Notes: generated by a model from the sequence alone, not told the origin. Counted from the first letter of the stretch, positions 8,765 through 16,509 are shown. The stretch is 21,451 bases of DNA from Planctomycetota bacterium (GCA_021780285.1 JAJXZA010000149.1:1-21451); one strand, 5' to 3'. Numbers and translations: made by a program.

Positions 8765-8797
8765 GGGACAGTACACTAGCGCCAAGGCCGTTTTTGC
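8765..8797 (-). repeat. 33-bp terminal inverted repeat, right copy, next to the transposase remnant
   Basis: This is the partner of 8617-8649, starting GGGACAGTACACTAGCG on the plus strand. It lies 13 bases beyond the stop codon of the decayed transposase (8811). That is where an IS end is expected, so the repeat probably belongs to that IS family. Confidence 0.7.
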
Positions 8798-8810
8798 AAA
8801 AAAGTTTTCA

Positions 8811-9350
8811 CTACATTTGCGACCCTCCTGCCCCCACTGCCACTGTCGCAGTTGTCCGACTTTCGTATTGGAACCGCTTAATTTGGTTCGGTATTTCCAG
8901 TCCCAAACGATTCAACAGAACCTCCTGGCCTTCGTCCGGCTGTGTCACGCAATGAACCACAAGTTCCGGGCCGGGCTGACCATTTACCCTCGTCTGCAGC
9001 ACCACGTCGGCGCTGCGGATGGTCTTGAGTTCATCCAACAACACCCGCGGCGCGTCGCCCAGACCGCTTAACAGTTTATCCAGCCCCAGCATCTGTCACA
9101 GATAGTGACCAAGGTGCACATCGCCAAAATCGCCTGCACGCTCCAGACGCAAGCCCTTGCTATCAACATCGGCAGAGTCCTGATCTCCAATGCTTCGGCA
9201 AAGAGCCCCGGCGGTTCGGGCATGCGGCCGCTCCCACGCTACGACAACTGATCCCAGCCGCTCGCCTGGGACCGTTGTAACTTGCCCAGATGCGCCACCA
9301 CGCGCTTAAGCGACCCGCGCGCGTGCGATAGGACTCAATAAGAGTCCAAA
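8811..9350 (-). pseudogene. decayed, internally deleted IS transposase (IS1634/IS4-like)
   Basis: Read on the minus strand in changing frames, the region gives IS1634-like transposase pieces in order: WTLIESYRTRA, then RGSLKRVVAHLGKL, then GRMPEPPGLFAEALEIR, then ERAGDFGDVHLGHYL, then QMLGLDKLLSGL joined directly to LLDELKTIRSADVVLQTRV and a C-terminal LLNRLGLEIP. At least two frame changes and in-frame stops (near 9240 and 9095) interrupt it. The catalytic DDE middle, several hundred residues in intact relatives, is missing between the N- and C-terminal parts. It cannot encode an active transposase. The 93-residue open frame at 8811-9092 is only its tail. The family call rests on remembered sequence features and needs a database check. 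Confidence 0.72.
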
Positions 9351-9532
9351 AGGATTAATTTGCAGAAAATTCGCAACCGATAGCTACGCTCATTCCGACG
9401 ATTTGAATAGGCCTGCAGCGAACTGTGTGCTGCCGCAATGGAAGGGCGGGTCATTGCAACTTCCGGGCGTAAGTAGGGCGAAAGCGTATCAATTTTATTA
9501 CGCAGGTCGCTTCGCATCTGCACGAATGGCGT
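9351..9532. other. non-coding remainder between the IS remnant and the deoR-type gene
   Basis: I see no supportable gene here. Short open frames on the minus strand lack ribosome binding sites and recognisable motifs. The region may include the degraded 5' end of the transposase and downstream DNA of the microcompartment operon. No clear terminator follows the repressor gene. Confidence 0.4.
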
Positions 9533-10279
9533 CTAAGCGAGCAGTAGTTTATCCGTAAGCGTGCTGCGCCATGGCTCGCCGATGGCGGTGTCGCTAATGA
9601 TCAGGTCGAGGTCTTCCAGCGGGCACACGCGGGCAAGACTTTTGCGGCCGAACTTGGAACTGTCGGCCAGCAGCACTCGGCGGGCGGCCTGTTTAATGGC
9701 GAGTTTTTCGACTTCGGCCATGGCCAGATTGCTGTTGTAAATATCGTCTTCAAAAATGCCAGCCACCGAAAACACCATTAAGTCGGCATGTATTTCGGCA
9801 AGAGCCTGCGTCGTGATGGGGCCGACCAATACACCCGATCGCGGGTAAAGAGTGCCGCCGAGCAGCAGAAGTTCCACGCGATCATCATTGGCGAAGCCGG
9901 CGGCGACGGTGAGGCTGTTGGTGACCACCTGCAGCGGCCGGGCGGAAATTTGCTCCACCATGTATCGCACCGTTGAACCGCCATCGAAATATACCGTCAT
10001 GCCAGGCTCGACCATGGCGGCGGCGGCCTTGCCGATGAGCCGCTTGGCGTCAACTTGCTGATTCATGCGTTCATCAAGGCCGGTGAGGCCGCTGGTGCGC
10101 CCCCGAAAAATGACGCCGCCGCGGGTCGCATCCACGACGCCCTGGCCTTGCAGCGCCTCAACATCGCGGCGCACCGTGGAACTTGAAACGCCCAGTTCGG
10201 CTGCCAGCGATTCCAGCGGCGCGCTATGGCGCTCCCGCAGAATATCCAGCAGTTTCTTCTGGCGTTCGACAATCAGCAT
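9533..10279 (-). CDS. DeoR/GlpR family transcriptional repressor of the microcompartment operon
   Basis: This is a 248-residue protein of normal DeoR length. The N-terminal winged helix-turn-helix covers about residues 5-57, with LESLAAELGVSSSTVRRDV as the DNA-recognition unit. The C-terminal sugar-phosphate sensing domain (about 75-235) has the expected DGGSTVRYMVEQI, VVTNSLTVA and LLGGTLYPRSGVLVGP elements. Family members usually repress sugar catabolic operons and are released by a phosphorylated sugar. Here the likely effector is an intermediate of fucose or rhamnose breakdown, which is inference. It is the last gene of the BMC operon, 45 bases after the dehydrogenase, and DeoR-type genes are usual in PVM loci. 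AAGG lies 8 bases before the start. Confidence 0.93.
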   Translation of the reverse strand: MLIVERQKKLLDILRERHSAPLESLAAELGVSSSTVRRDVEALQGQGVVDATRGGVIFRGRTSGLTGLDERMNQQVDAKRLIGKAAAAMVEPGMTVYFDGGSTVRYMVEQISARPLQVVTNSLTVAAGFANDDRVELLLLGGTLYPRSGVLVGPITTQALAEIHADLMVFSVAGIFEDDIYNSNLAMAEVEKLAIKQAARRVLLADSSKFGRKSLARVCPLEDLDLIISDTAIGEPWRSTLTDKLLLA

Positions 10280-10324
10280 GCAACATGCCTTCTCTAATGC
10301 CGGCGGCCGTGCGGCCTGATGCGG

Positions 10325-11248
10325 CTATTTGCCGGCAATTTTCGCCCATGTCTCATCCAACGCCCGGGCGCTGGCGGCAAGACCTTGCAGCTCTTTGGGC
10401 CAGAGTTCAGGCTCAAAAGTTGCGATTGCGCCGGCGCGGCCCACAACGGTGGGAATGCTCAGGCAAACCTTGCGAATGCCATATTGGCCATTCATTTGGG
10501 TGGATACCGGCAGAATGCGGCGGTTATCGAGCAGCACCGCATGAATAACTTCGGCGATGCTCAGGCCGACAGCATAGCCCGCGCCACCCTTCATACGGAT
10601 AACTTCGGCACCCGCCTTTTGGGTTTGCGCAAAAATATCGGTCTGCTGCTGGGGCGTAAGCAGTTTGCCCAAGGGCATTCCGGCAGCGGTTGCGCTGGAC
10701 CAGATGGGCGTCATGGTATCGCCATGTTCGCCAAGAATGACCGCGTCCACCTGCGTTGGCGAGAGGCCGCGAGCCTTGGCTATGAGCGAGCGAAAACGGG
10801 TGGAATCCAGAACGGTGCCCAAGCCCAGCACCTGTTTGGCCGGCCAGTTGAGATATTCGATATTGAGACGGGTGAGCACATCCACCGGGTTAGAGACCAC
10901 CAGAAAGATGGCGTCTTTACGCACGTTAACGGTTTTGAGCGAATCAAGTATGCCTTTGTAGAGCGATACGTTTCGATTGATCAAGTCGAGCCGGCTTTCG
11001 TCGGGCTTGCGGCGCAGACCGGCCGTAATGCAGATTAAATCGGAGTCGGCGGCGCCTTTTACATCGGTGGCGTAAATTTTTTGATCGCCCGCGATGGAGG
11101 AGCCGTGAAGCAGATCAAGCGCTTCGCCCGCGGCAAGATCGGCATTGGCGTCAATCAGGGCGATTTCACTGACCAGGCCCGCGCACTGGATCGCAAATGC
11201 CGCATTAGAACCCACGCGGCCGCCGCCGCCGATGATGCTGACTTTCAT
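10325..11248 (-). CDS. malate/L-lactate dehydrogenase family protein of the BMC operon
   Basis: This 307-residue protein belongs to the NAD-dependent 2-hydroxyacid dehydrogenase family of LDH and MDH. The nucleotide loop GGGGRVGSNAA is at 7-17, and Asp33 ends the second strand, consistent with NAD(H) use. Catalytic residues are Asp148 and Arg151 in LDSTRFR, His175 in GEHGDTM, and Arg86. The specificity-loop residue equivalent to LDH Gln102 is Arg80 (AGLRRKPDES), the residue typical of malate dehydrogenases, while the rest of the loop looks LDH-like. In PVM operons the paralogous enzyme is thought to balance NAD(H) for the aldehyde dehydrogenase. AGGA lies 8 bases before the start. I see no clear encapsulation helix. 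Confidence 0.92.
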   Translation of the reverse strand: MKVSIIGGGGRVGSNAAFAIQCAGLVSEIALIDANADLAAGEALDLLHGSSIAGDQKIYATDVKGAADSDLICITAGLRRKPDESRLDLINRNVSLYKGILDSLKTVNVRKDAIFLVVSNPVDVLTRLNIEYLNWPAKQVLGLGTVLDSTRFRSLIAKARGLSPTQVDAVILGEHGDTMTPIWSSATAAGMPLGKLLTPQQQTDIFAQTQKAGAEVIRMKGGAGYAVGLSIAEVIHAVLLDNRRILPVSTQMNGQYGIRKVCLSIPTVVGRAGAIATFEPELWPKELQGLAASARALDETWAKIAGK

Positions 11249-11289
11249 GTGTGTTTCCTTACGTTTAATGTCATAAATAGTTCAATAAC

Positions 11290-11316
11290 CCGCTCTCCTG
11301 CACATGCAGGAGGCGG
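11290..11316 (-). other. intercistronic hairpin between aldolase and dehydrogenase genes
   Basis: CTCCTGC (11295-11301) pairs with GCAGGAG (11306-11312) around ACAT, and CCGC/GGCGG extends the stem past one bulged base. It lies in an 85-base gap inside the operon and has no following T-tract on the minus strand. It may be an mRNA processing or stabilising element. Confidence 0.5.
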
Positions 11317-11333
11317 TCAGAATAAAGCTCCAA

Positions 11334-12191
11334 TTATTTTTTGAGGCCGGCCATAATCTGGTTTGTGACCTGCTGCACCATCGCCTCAAGTTCGGCGGCA
11401 TTAACCTTGTTGCTCTGTTCAACCGTGCCATCTTCGCAGGCGCAGGCGGTGCGTTGGGGGCCTTCAACGGTGGCGAGGAAGGGTTCGTTATCTGAGCCAA
11501 CGCAGCCTTTGCTTGCGCAAGCAAGACGTTGATCGGGGATGCCGAACTTTTCTTTGACTTTCAGGAGTTCCACCATTTCCTGGGCGGAAAGCTGATTGAC
11601 GCGTCCAAGTTGGCGCGACAACAGCAATATGCGGCAGTAGGCATCCAGAATTTCAAGTTTGTAATACGCCCCGATAAGCGAGGTGTCGAAGCAGACCGAA
11701 CCATGGTTGCCCATCATCACGGTGTTGGTTTCCTTATTGATGAGCGCCACAACCGATTCACCAAGCTCCTTGTAGCTGGGGGTGGTGTATTTGGCCATTG
11801 GCACGCGGCCCAGAAATACTTCAGCCTCCGGGTGAATGCCTTCGGGAATGGGAATGTTGGCGATGGCGAACGCTGTAGCGTGCGGCGGATGCGAGTGAAC
11901 CACCGATCGAACATCGGGGCGAGCCTTGTAAATTTGCAGGTGCAAAAGCACTTCGCTGGTGCGTTTCATTTTGTTGTGGGTGTCTATCTGTTTGCCGTCC
12001 ATGTCGCACACGGTTATCTGGTCGGGCGAGAGAAACCCTTTGGACACTCCGGTGGGGGTGCACAGCACGCGATCATCGCCGATGCGCACCGAATGGTTGC
12101 CCTCGTTGCCGGCACAATAGGCGCGCATCCAGATGCGATGGCCTACATCGCACATTTCCTTGCGGATTTGAAATTCGTTGACCATTGCCAT
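11334..12191 (-). CDS. class II aldolase (L-fuculose/L-rhamnulose-1-phosphate aldolase type) with C-terminal encapsulation helix
   Basis: Residues 8-215 form a class II aldolase/adducin domain. Zn ligands are His99 and His101 in HSHPPH and His163 in GNHGS, and the catalytic acid is probably Glu80. Such enzymes cleave fuculose-1-P or rhamnulose-1-P to DHAP and L-lactaldehyde, which the neighbouring aldehyde dehydrogenase can oxidise. The extra C-terminus (about 220-285) begins with a Cys-containing linker (Cys225, Cys230, Cys250, Cys252). It ends in an amphipathic helix (264-283, AAELEAMVQQVTNQIMAGL), the usual form of a shell-binding encapsulation peptide. AGAGG lies about 7 bases before the start. 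In the operon it sits 41 bases after the RpiB-like gene. The exact sugar phosphate is not fixed by sequence, though the nearby rhamnosidase favours rhamnose. Confidence 0.92.
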   Translation of the reverse strand: MAMVNEFQIRKEMCDVGHRIWMRAYCAGNEGNHSVRIGDDRVLCTPTGVSKGFLSPDQITVCDMDGKQIDTHNKMKRTSEVLLHLQIYKARPDVRSVVHSHPPHATAFAIANIPIPEGIHPEAEVFLGRVPMAKYTTPSYKELGESVVALINKETNTVMMGNHGSVCFDTSLIGAYYKLEILDAYCRILLLSRQLGRVNQLSAQEMVELLKVKEKFGIPDQRLACASKGCVGSDNEPFLATVEGPQRTACACEDGTVEQSNKVNAAELEAMVQQVTNQIMAGLKK

Positions 12192-12232
12192 AATTCACCT
12201 CTTAAAAAGTTGTGATTTCTCCAGTGTCTTTA

Positions 12233-13057
12233 TCAGTCGCAGGCGGCCAATTGTGCAAGCTGGCGTTGTAGCGTTGGGTCCGGCCGGCCTGATGATTGTA
12301 TAAACTGCATAACCAGTTGCCGCATGCGCTGGGCATTAAGATGCGGATACTCCAGCACCAGTACATTGGCTCCGAGCATATCAATCCCTTCCTGAACCGC
12401 CTGCTCGCAGGTTCCCACAACGGCCCGCAAGCTGCGGCAGCGGTTGGCAAAGCACACGGCGCCGGCGGCAGCGGGCACAAACAGTATGGCCAGTTGCGAT
12501 TTAAGCGAGCGGATGTCGCCGGCTGCCTGCCGGATTGCCGCCAGCAAATTTTCCGGCTTATTGCCGATGGGCAAAGGGCGGCCACCCAATTCGGTTATGA
12601 GGCTGGCCACTGTGGCGCAGTGCCCCTGCATCCAGCAGAGCCAATGCTTACCGGCGTTGCCTGATTGTGTCGCAACGACTTCAACGGCGATCTTTCGCTC
12701 GCGAACCAGGTCTTGTGCCAGCGGCGTTAATCGCGCCGAGGCGGTGAGATATACCGTGCCGCGGACATCGGCAAGTTGTCGGGCGGTGACCATACCAGTA
12801 AAAACGGCTGGCTTGGGCGGTACCCGGGCTGTGGCCGTGGCTATGACCGTGGTTGTGTCTGTCGGTTTGGCTGCGGTCAAATCTGTGCGGTTGGCCAGCT
12901 CCGGAAACCTGGAGTAGTCGCCTGTGCAAATACCCATGGGAGCGTGAATGGCGGCTGCATCTGACGCGATTACTGCGGAAGCGTCGCCACGCCGACCAAG
13001 CTCGGCCATCACCGCCTCGGTGATGCGCTTAATTAAAACTGGGTCTATTTGCGTCAT
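12233..13057 (-). CDS. BMC-associated protein with RpiB-like C-terminal domain
   Basis: I do not know an assigned function for this 274-residue protein. Three parts are visible. Residues 1-20 (DPVLIKRITEAVMAELG) look like an encapsulation helix and resemble the N-termini of the PduL and aldehyde dehydrogenase here. Residues 85-130 contain VTARQLADV and ARLTPLAQDLVRER, a pattern also seen in accessory proteins of other BMC operons. Residues 136-262 resemble RpiB/LacAB sugar-phosphate isomerases (ANRCRSLRAVVGTCEQA, NVLVLEYP). The RpiB catalytic region, normally C-GTGIG, reads VPAAAGAVCFANR, so isomerase activity is doubtful. Start ATG 13057 is preferred over an upstream GTG at 13090. It lies between the aldehyde dehydrogenase and aldolase genes. 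Confidence 0.75.
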   Translation of the reverse strand: MTQIDPVLIKRITEAVMAELGRRGDASAVIASDAAAIHAPMGICTGDYSRFPELANRTDLTAAKPTDTTTVIATATARVPPKPAVFTGMVTARQLADVRGTVYLTASARLTPLAQDLVRERKIAVEVVATQSGNAGKHWLCWMQGHCATVASLITELGGRPLPIGNKPENLLAAIRQAAGDIRSLKSQLAILFVPAAAGAVCFANRCRSLRAVVGTCEQAVQEGIDMLGANVLVLEYPHLNAQRMRQLVMQFIQSSGRPDPTLQRQLAQLAACD

Positions 13058-13115
13058 TGCGTTCGTCCATAGTGTTGGGTCGGCAGCCACATGGCAACCG
13101 ACCGCAGCGTGGTGT

Positions 13116-14516
13116 TTAGACCACGCGCAGGGATCCGCTCACGCTCATGCGTCTGAATCGGGTAAACGTCAACGGGTTGGTAACGCCTTCGCCGGTGGGC
13201 GTGGCGATGGTATAGCTCGGATAACCCTCGCCTCCAATGCCCAGGCACGCGGTGCTGGGGCCGTTTACCGCAAGCAGCGTGGTGTTCATCACGCTGCCCA
13301 TGCGGGTAATGGCAGCCAGGTCGTTGCTATGAATAATGGCGGTGTGCCCAAAGCCATGTTCATGTTTAATCGCCATGGCGATGGCTTCGTCGGTGTTTTT
13401 TACGCGAACAAAAGGCACAAATGGCATCATTTGTTCTTCGGGTACAAATGGGTTGGATTCATCGGTTTCGCCGAAAAGCAGGTCCACGCCCACAGTGCAA
13501 GTTGTGCCCGCAGCTTCCGCCAGTACGCGGCAGTCTTTGCCGACAAGGTCTTTGCTTACGGCAAAATGGTTATCCTTCCAGGTGAAAGCTTTTTTTGTCA
13601 GTTGTTCAATTTGTCGGGCGTTGAGCCGCAGTGCGCCGGCGCGGCTCATGGCGTCCATCATTTTTTCGAAGACGGATTCAACGACAAACACTTCCTTTTC
13701 GCCGATGCAGAGCAAATTGTTGTCGAAACCTCCACCGGCAATAATGCCACGGGCCGCCCGGTCCAAATCGGCGGTGGCATCCACGACCACGGGCGGGTTG
13801 CCGGGGCCACCCACGATAGCCCGCTTTTTTTGAGCCAAAGCGGCGCGGGCCACAGCCGGCCCGCCGGTAATGACCAGCAGTGGAACATCGGGATGTTCAA
13901 ATATGGCATTGGCCGATTCGAGCGTCGGGGGATCTATAATACAGATCAGGTTATCTATGCCATACGTCTCGGCGATGCTGCGATTGTAAGTACGCACAGC
14001 CTCTACCGCACAGCGGTAGCCTGACGGGTGGGCGTTGGCCACAAGCGCATTGCCTGCGGCAATCATATTAATCGCATTAGCAGTAAGCGTTGGAATGGAA
14101 TGGGTAACAGGCGTCACCACGCCGATGACACCCCACGGAGCCGCTTCATCGAGGGCGATGCCATTGTCGCCGCTGTGCGCACCGGTCTTCAGAAACTCCA
14201 CGCCCGGCACTTTGGTGAGAAGGTGGAGTTTTGCTATTTTATGATCAAGCCGGCCCACCTTGCTTTCTTCGAGTTCCACACGGCCCCACACGTCGGCATT
14301 TTGTACCGCGATGCGTTTAAGCATGCGGCAGATGCCGTCGCGCACCTCCATGCCGGCTTTGGCAAGCTGCCTTTGGGCCTTGTTGGCCGCGTTGACGGCA
14401 TCGCCAACGTCCTTGAATACGCCGTGGGAGTTGCCGGCGCCTGGGGTAGAGCTGCCGCCGCCCGCAAGGCGTTCAAGCACTTCGCGCACCACAGATTCAA
14501 CTAAAGCGCTGTCCAT
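13116..14516 (-). CDS. CoA-acylating aldehyde dehydrogenase (PduP/EutE-like)
   Basis: This 466-residue enzyme should convert an aldehyde, CoA and NAD+ to acyl-CoA and NADH. In this context the substrate is L-lactaldehyde (giving lactyl-CoA), possibly others. The catalytic cysteine is Cys270 in DNNLLCIGEKEVFVV. The family elements APWGVIGVVTPVTHS, GGPAVARAAL and GGPGNPPVVVD are all present. Residues 1-20 (MDSALVESVVREVLERLAGG) form an amphipathic helix followed by a Gly/Ser linker, a typical encapsulation peptide that directs cargo into the shell. AGGAT lies about 8 bases before the start. It follows the BMC-H gene in the operon after a 123-base gap that contains a TAAGGC/GCCTTA inverted repeat. 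Confidence 0.95.
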   Translation of the reverse strand: MDSALVESVVREVLERLAGGGSSTPGAGNSHGVFKDVGDAVNAANKAQRQLAKAGMEVRDGICRMLKRIAVQNADVWGRVELEESKVGRLDHKIAKLHLLTKVPGVEFLKTGAHSGDNGIALDEAAPWGVIGVVTPVTHSIPTLTANAINMIAAGNALVANAHPSGYRCAVEAVRTYNRSIAETYGIDNLICIIDPPTLESANAIFEHPDVPLLVITGGPAVARAALAQKKRAIVGGPGNPPVVVDATADLDRAARGIIAGGGFDNNLLCIGEKEVFVVESVFEKMMDAMSRAGALRLNARQIEQLTKKAFTWKDNHFAVSKDLVGKDCRVLAEAAGTTCTVGVDLLFGETDESNPFVPEEQMMPFVPFVRVKNTDEAIAMAIKHEHGFGHTAIIHSNDLAAITRMGSVMNTTLLAVNGPSTACLGIGGEGYPSYTIATPTGEGVTNPLTFTRFRRMSVSGSLRVV

Positions 14517-14639
14517 AACTGAACATCCTATTTGTTAAGAAAGCTCTGCCGGGCAATTATCGCTCGCCCATAAGGCAATCGGACGCGTCTATCGCGCCTT
14601 AGAGCGACGCTAGCCCGAAACGAAGACATTTGGAGCCAA

Positions 14640-14903
14640 TCAAAGCTTGGTGGTGTCTTCATGCGGCCGGGCGATGACCGAGGTAGAGACTATCTGCCCC
14701 AGCTTTCCACCCGCAGCGGAGCCGGCTTCAATGGCGGCTTTAATGGCCGACACATCCCCGGTGAAGGTAATGGCCACAAGCCCGTTGCCGACGCGGTGCT
14801 GACCTACATACTGCACATTGGCGGCCTTAAGTGCCGCATCGGCGGCTTCCACCGCGGCGATAAGACCTTTGGTTTCAATCATGCCTATTGCTTGCTGCGC
14901 CAT
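14640..14903 (-). CDS. BMC-H shell protein, copy 1 (pore HRVGNG)
   Basis: An 87-residue single-BMC-domain hexameric shell protein covering the whole canonical fold. It starts QAIGMIETKGLIAAVEAADA and ends with VIARPHEDTTKL. Six subunits form a shell facet tile with a central pore for metabolites. The pore loop reads HRVGNG, which differs from the KIGSG of copy 3 and the QIGGAF of copy 2. AGGAG lies 7 bases before the start, a strong site that fits high expression. It lies between the kinase and aldehyde dehydrogenase genes. Confidence 0.96.
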   Translation of the reverse strand: MAQQAIGMIETKGLIAAVEAADAALKAANVQYVGQHRVGNGLVAITFTGDVSAIKAAIEAGSAAGGKLGQIVSTSVIARPHEDTTKL

Positions 14904-14926
14904 AGTTGGCTCCTAAAAAGTTTCCG

Positions 14927-14970
14927 CGGCCATTTTGGCCGATCCAGCAGGTCGGAACGTCCGGCCTGCT
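14927..14970 (-). other. two tandem hairpins between the kinase and BMC-H copy 1 genes
   Basis: The first is AGCAGG...CCTGCT (14946-14970, about 10 pairs with one mismatch). The second is CGGCCA/TGGCCG (14927-14941). On the transcript they lie just after the kinase stop and are followed by CTTTTT shortly before the BMC-H ribosome site. They may work as a partial attenuator or an RNase-protecting structure that raises shell protein relative to enzyme. The function is inferred from position. Confidence 0.5.
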
Positions 14971-14976
14971 CAATAT

Positions 14977-16155
14977 TTATGCTGCCGCGAGCACCGCTAC
15001 GGTTTGCCGCGCGACAATCAATTCTTCGTTGGTGGGCACAATCCACAAAGCGGTGCGGCTGGCGGCGGCTTCGATTCGAATTTCGCCGCGGGCGTCGTGA
15101 TTGCGTTTGGCGTCGAGCACAATTCCGGCATATTCAAAGCCGGCAAGCATACGACCGCGAAGGGTTGCAGCGTGCTGGCCAATTCCACCGGTCATAACAA
15201 TGGCATCGGCCCCGCCGAGCACGGCCAGGTAAGAGCCGATGTATTGACGCACCGATTCGACAAATACATCCAGAGCGAGTTGTGCCCGCGCGTCGCCGCG
15301 CTGGGCCGCAGCCTCAACCTCGCGGCAATCGCTGCTGATGCCGCTCATACCCAACAGGCCGCTTTCTTTGCCGAGCCGTTTCCAGATGGTCTCCAGAGTC
15401 AGCCCGCTCTGCAGGAGCTTAAGCAATGCGAAGGTGTCAAAATCTCCGACGCGGGTGGCCTGCGGCAAGCCGGTTTGGACGGTCATGCCAAAGCTGTGGG
15501 CGACGCTTGCGCCGTTTTCAATGGCGGTAACGCTGCAACTGCCGCCGAGGTGGCAAGAGATAATTCGGCGGGCCTCGGGCATGAGTTGGGCCATTCGGGT
15601 GGCAATGTAACGGTGCGATGCGCCATGAAAGCCATACTTTTGAATGCCGAGCTTTTCGGTCCATTCATGAGGAATGGCATACGTTCGTCGGGCCTGCGGA
15701 ATGGTGCGATGAAAGGCGGTTTCAAACGCGGCCACCAGTGGCGTCTGCGGCAATCGCCGGCCAAAAGCCCGCATCGCCGCGATATAGGGCGGGTTGTGGG
15801 CGGGGGCAACATCCGAAAATTGCTCCATGACGGCCAACACCCGCTCATCCACGCGGGCCACATCCAGCGGGCCGCCGTGGACGGCCTTAAAACCGATGGC
15901 GTTTACGTCTTCCATGCGAGCGATGATGCCGGCATCCACAAGTTGCTTGAGGTGAAGCTCAATGGCGGCGCCATGGTCGGCAAGTTTAGCCGCACCCGTT
16001 TGACGTGGGCCGTTGGCGGGCTGAAACACCCATGTGCTTTCCGCAAGGCCGATGCGATCAGAAGCGCCCTCGGCCAGCACCTGCTCGGCGCGGGCCATGT
16101 TGAAGAGCTTATACTTAAAGCTCGTGCTTCCTAAATTGGCCACCAAAACCAGCAT
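14977..16155 (-). CDS. acetate/propionate-type kinase (AckA family) of the BMC operon
   Basis: This 392-residue acyl-phosphate kinase of the ASKHA superfamily is full length for AckA. It would make ATP and carboxylate (lactate, propionate or acetate) from the acyl phosphate produced by PduL. Visible motifs are VANLGSTSFKYKLF at the N-terminus (Asn7 in the phosphate loop), AVHGGPLD, FHRTIPQARRTYAIPHEW, FHGASHRY, SCHLGGSCS and VMTGGIGQHAATLRG. ATG 16155 is chosen over the adjacent TTG because AGAGG lies 6 bases upstream. There is no encapsulation helix, so it may act in the cytosol or at the shell. Substrate preference cannot be read from sequence. Confidence 0.95.
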   Translation of the reverse strand: MLVLVANLGSTSFKYKLFNMARAEQVLAEGASDRIGLAESTWVFQPANGPRQTGAAKLADHGAAIELHLKQLVDAGIIARMEDVNAIGFKAVHGGPLDVARVDERVLAVMEQFSDVAPAHNPPYIAAMRAFGRRLPQTPLVAAFETAFHRTIPQARRTYAIPHEWTEKLGIQKYGFHGASHRYIATRMAQLMPEARRIISCHLGGSCSVTAIENGASVAHSFGMTVQTGLPQATRVGDFDTFALLKLLQSGLTLETIWKRLGKESGLLGMSGISSDCREVEAAAQRGDARAQLALDVFVESVRQYIGSYLAVLGGADAIVMTGGIGQHAATLRGRMLAGFEYAGIVLDAKRNHDARGEIRIEAAASRTALWIVPTNEELIVARQTVAVLAAA

Positions 16156-16245
16156 CAATACCTCTGATGAAACTCACAATCGGCGGTGCGCATAGCCGCG
16201 CCAGTACCAAACTGCGTGCCGCTGAAATTCGCCATTGCCATCGTC

Positions 16246-16509
16246 TTAGAAATTTTCGATCAGGCCTTCAGTCGGCCGTGCAATGACGTGCGACGCGACA
16301 AGCTCGCCGACCTTTTGAGCGGCGGCAGCGCCGGCTTCAACGGCGGCTTTGACCGAACCGACATCGCCTTTGACGATAACTGTGACGAACGCGCCTCCGA
16401 TTTGAATGCTCTTAACGAGGCTTACATTCGCCGCTTTGAGCATGGCGTCGGTGGCTTCAATAATGCCGGTTTGACCTTTGGTTTCGATGAGTCCAAGTGC
16501 TTGTGACAT
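16246..16509 (-). CDS. BMC-H shell protein, copy 2 (pore QIGGAF)
   Basis: An 87-residue BMC-domain protein starting SQALGLIETKGQTGIIEATDA and ending VIARPTEGLIENF. The pore loop reads SIQIGGAF, less polar than the KIGSG pore of copy 3, which suggests a different permeability. The true start is 16509, with AGGA about 8 bases upstream. The longer open frame to 16674 lacks a site and adds no BMC sequence. Copies 2 and 3 are adjacent and probably arose by duplication, and all three copies keep the conserved start pattern QA(I/L)G(M/L)IE. Confidence 0.96.
   Translation of the reverse strand: MSQALGLIETKGQTGIIEATDAMLKAANVSLVKSIQIGGAFVTVIVKGDVGSVKAAVEAGAAAAQKVGELVASHVIARPTEGLIENF

Noticed and set aside
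8811..9092. 93-residue open frame as an intact small gene
   Set aside because: Its sequence is the C-terminal tail of an IS transposase joined to an N-terminal piece. Upstream in-frame stops and frame changes show decay.
10319..11038. Plus-strand open frame (239 codons) opposite the dehydrogenase gene
   Set aside because: It is antisense to a conserved LDH/MDH gene with intact active-site motifs, and the frame shows no protein-family signature.
12948..14024. Plus-strand open frame (358 codons) opposite the aldehyde dehydrogenase
   Set aside because: It is a shadow of a clearly conserved minus-strand enzyme and has no ribosome site or recognisable domain.
14935..16134. Long plus-strand open frame (399 codons) opposite the kinase gene
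   Set aside because: The minus strand encodes a full-length acetate-kinase family protein with all motifs. The antisense frame has no family features and follows from GC-rich codon structure.
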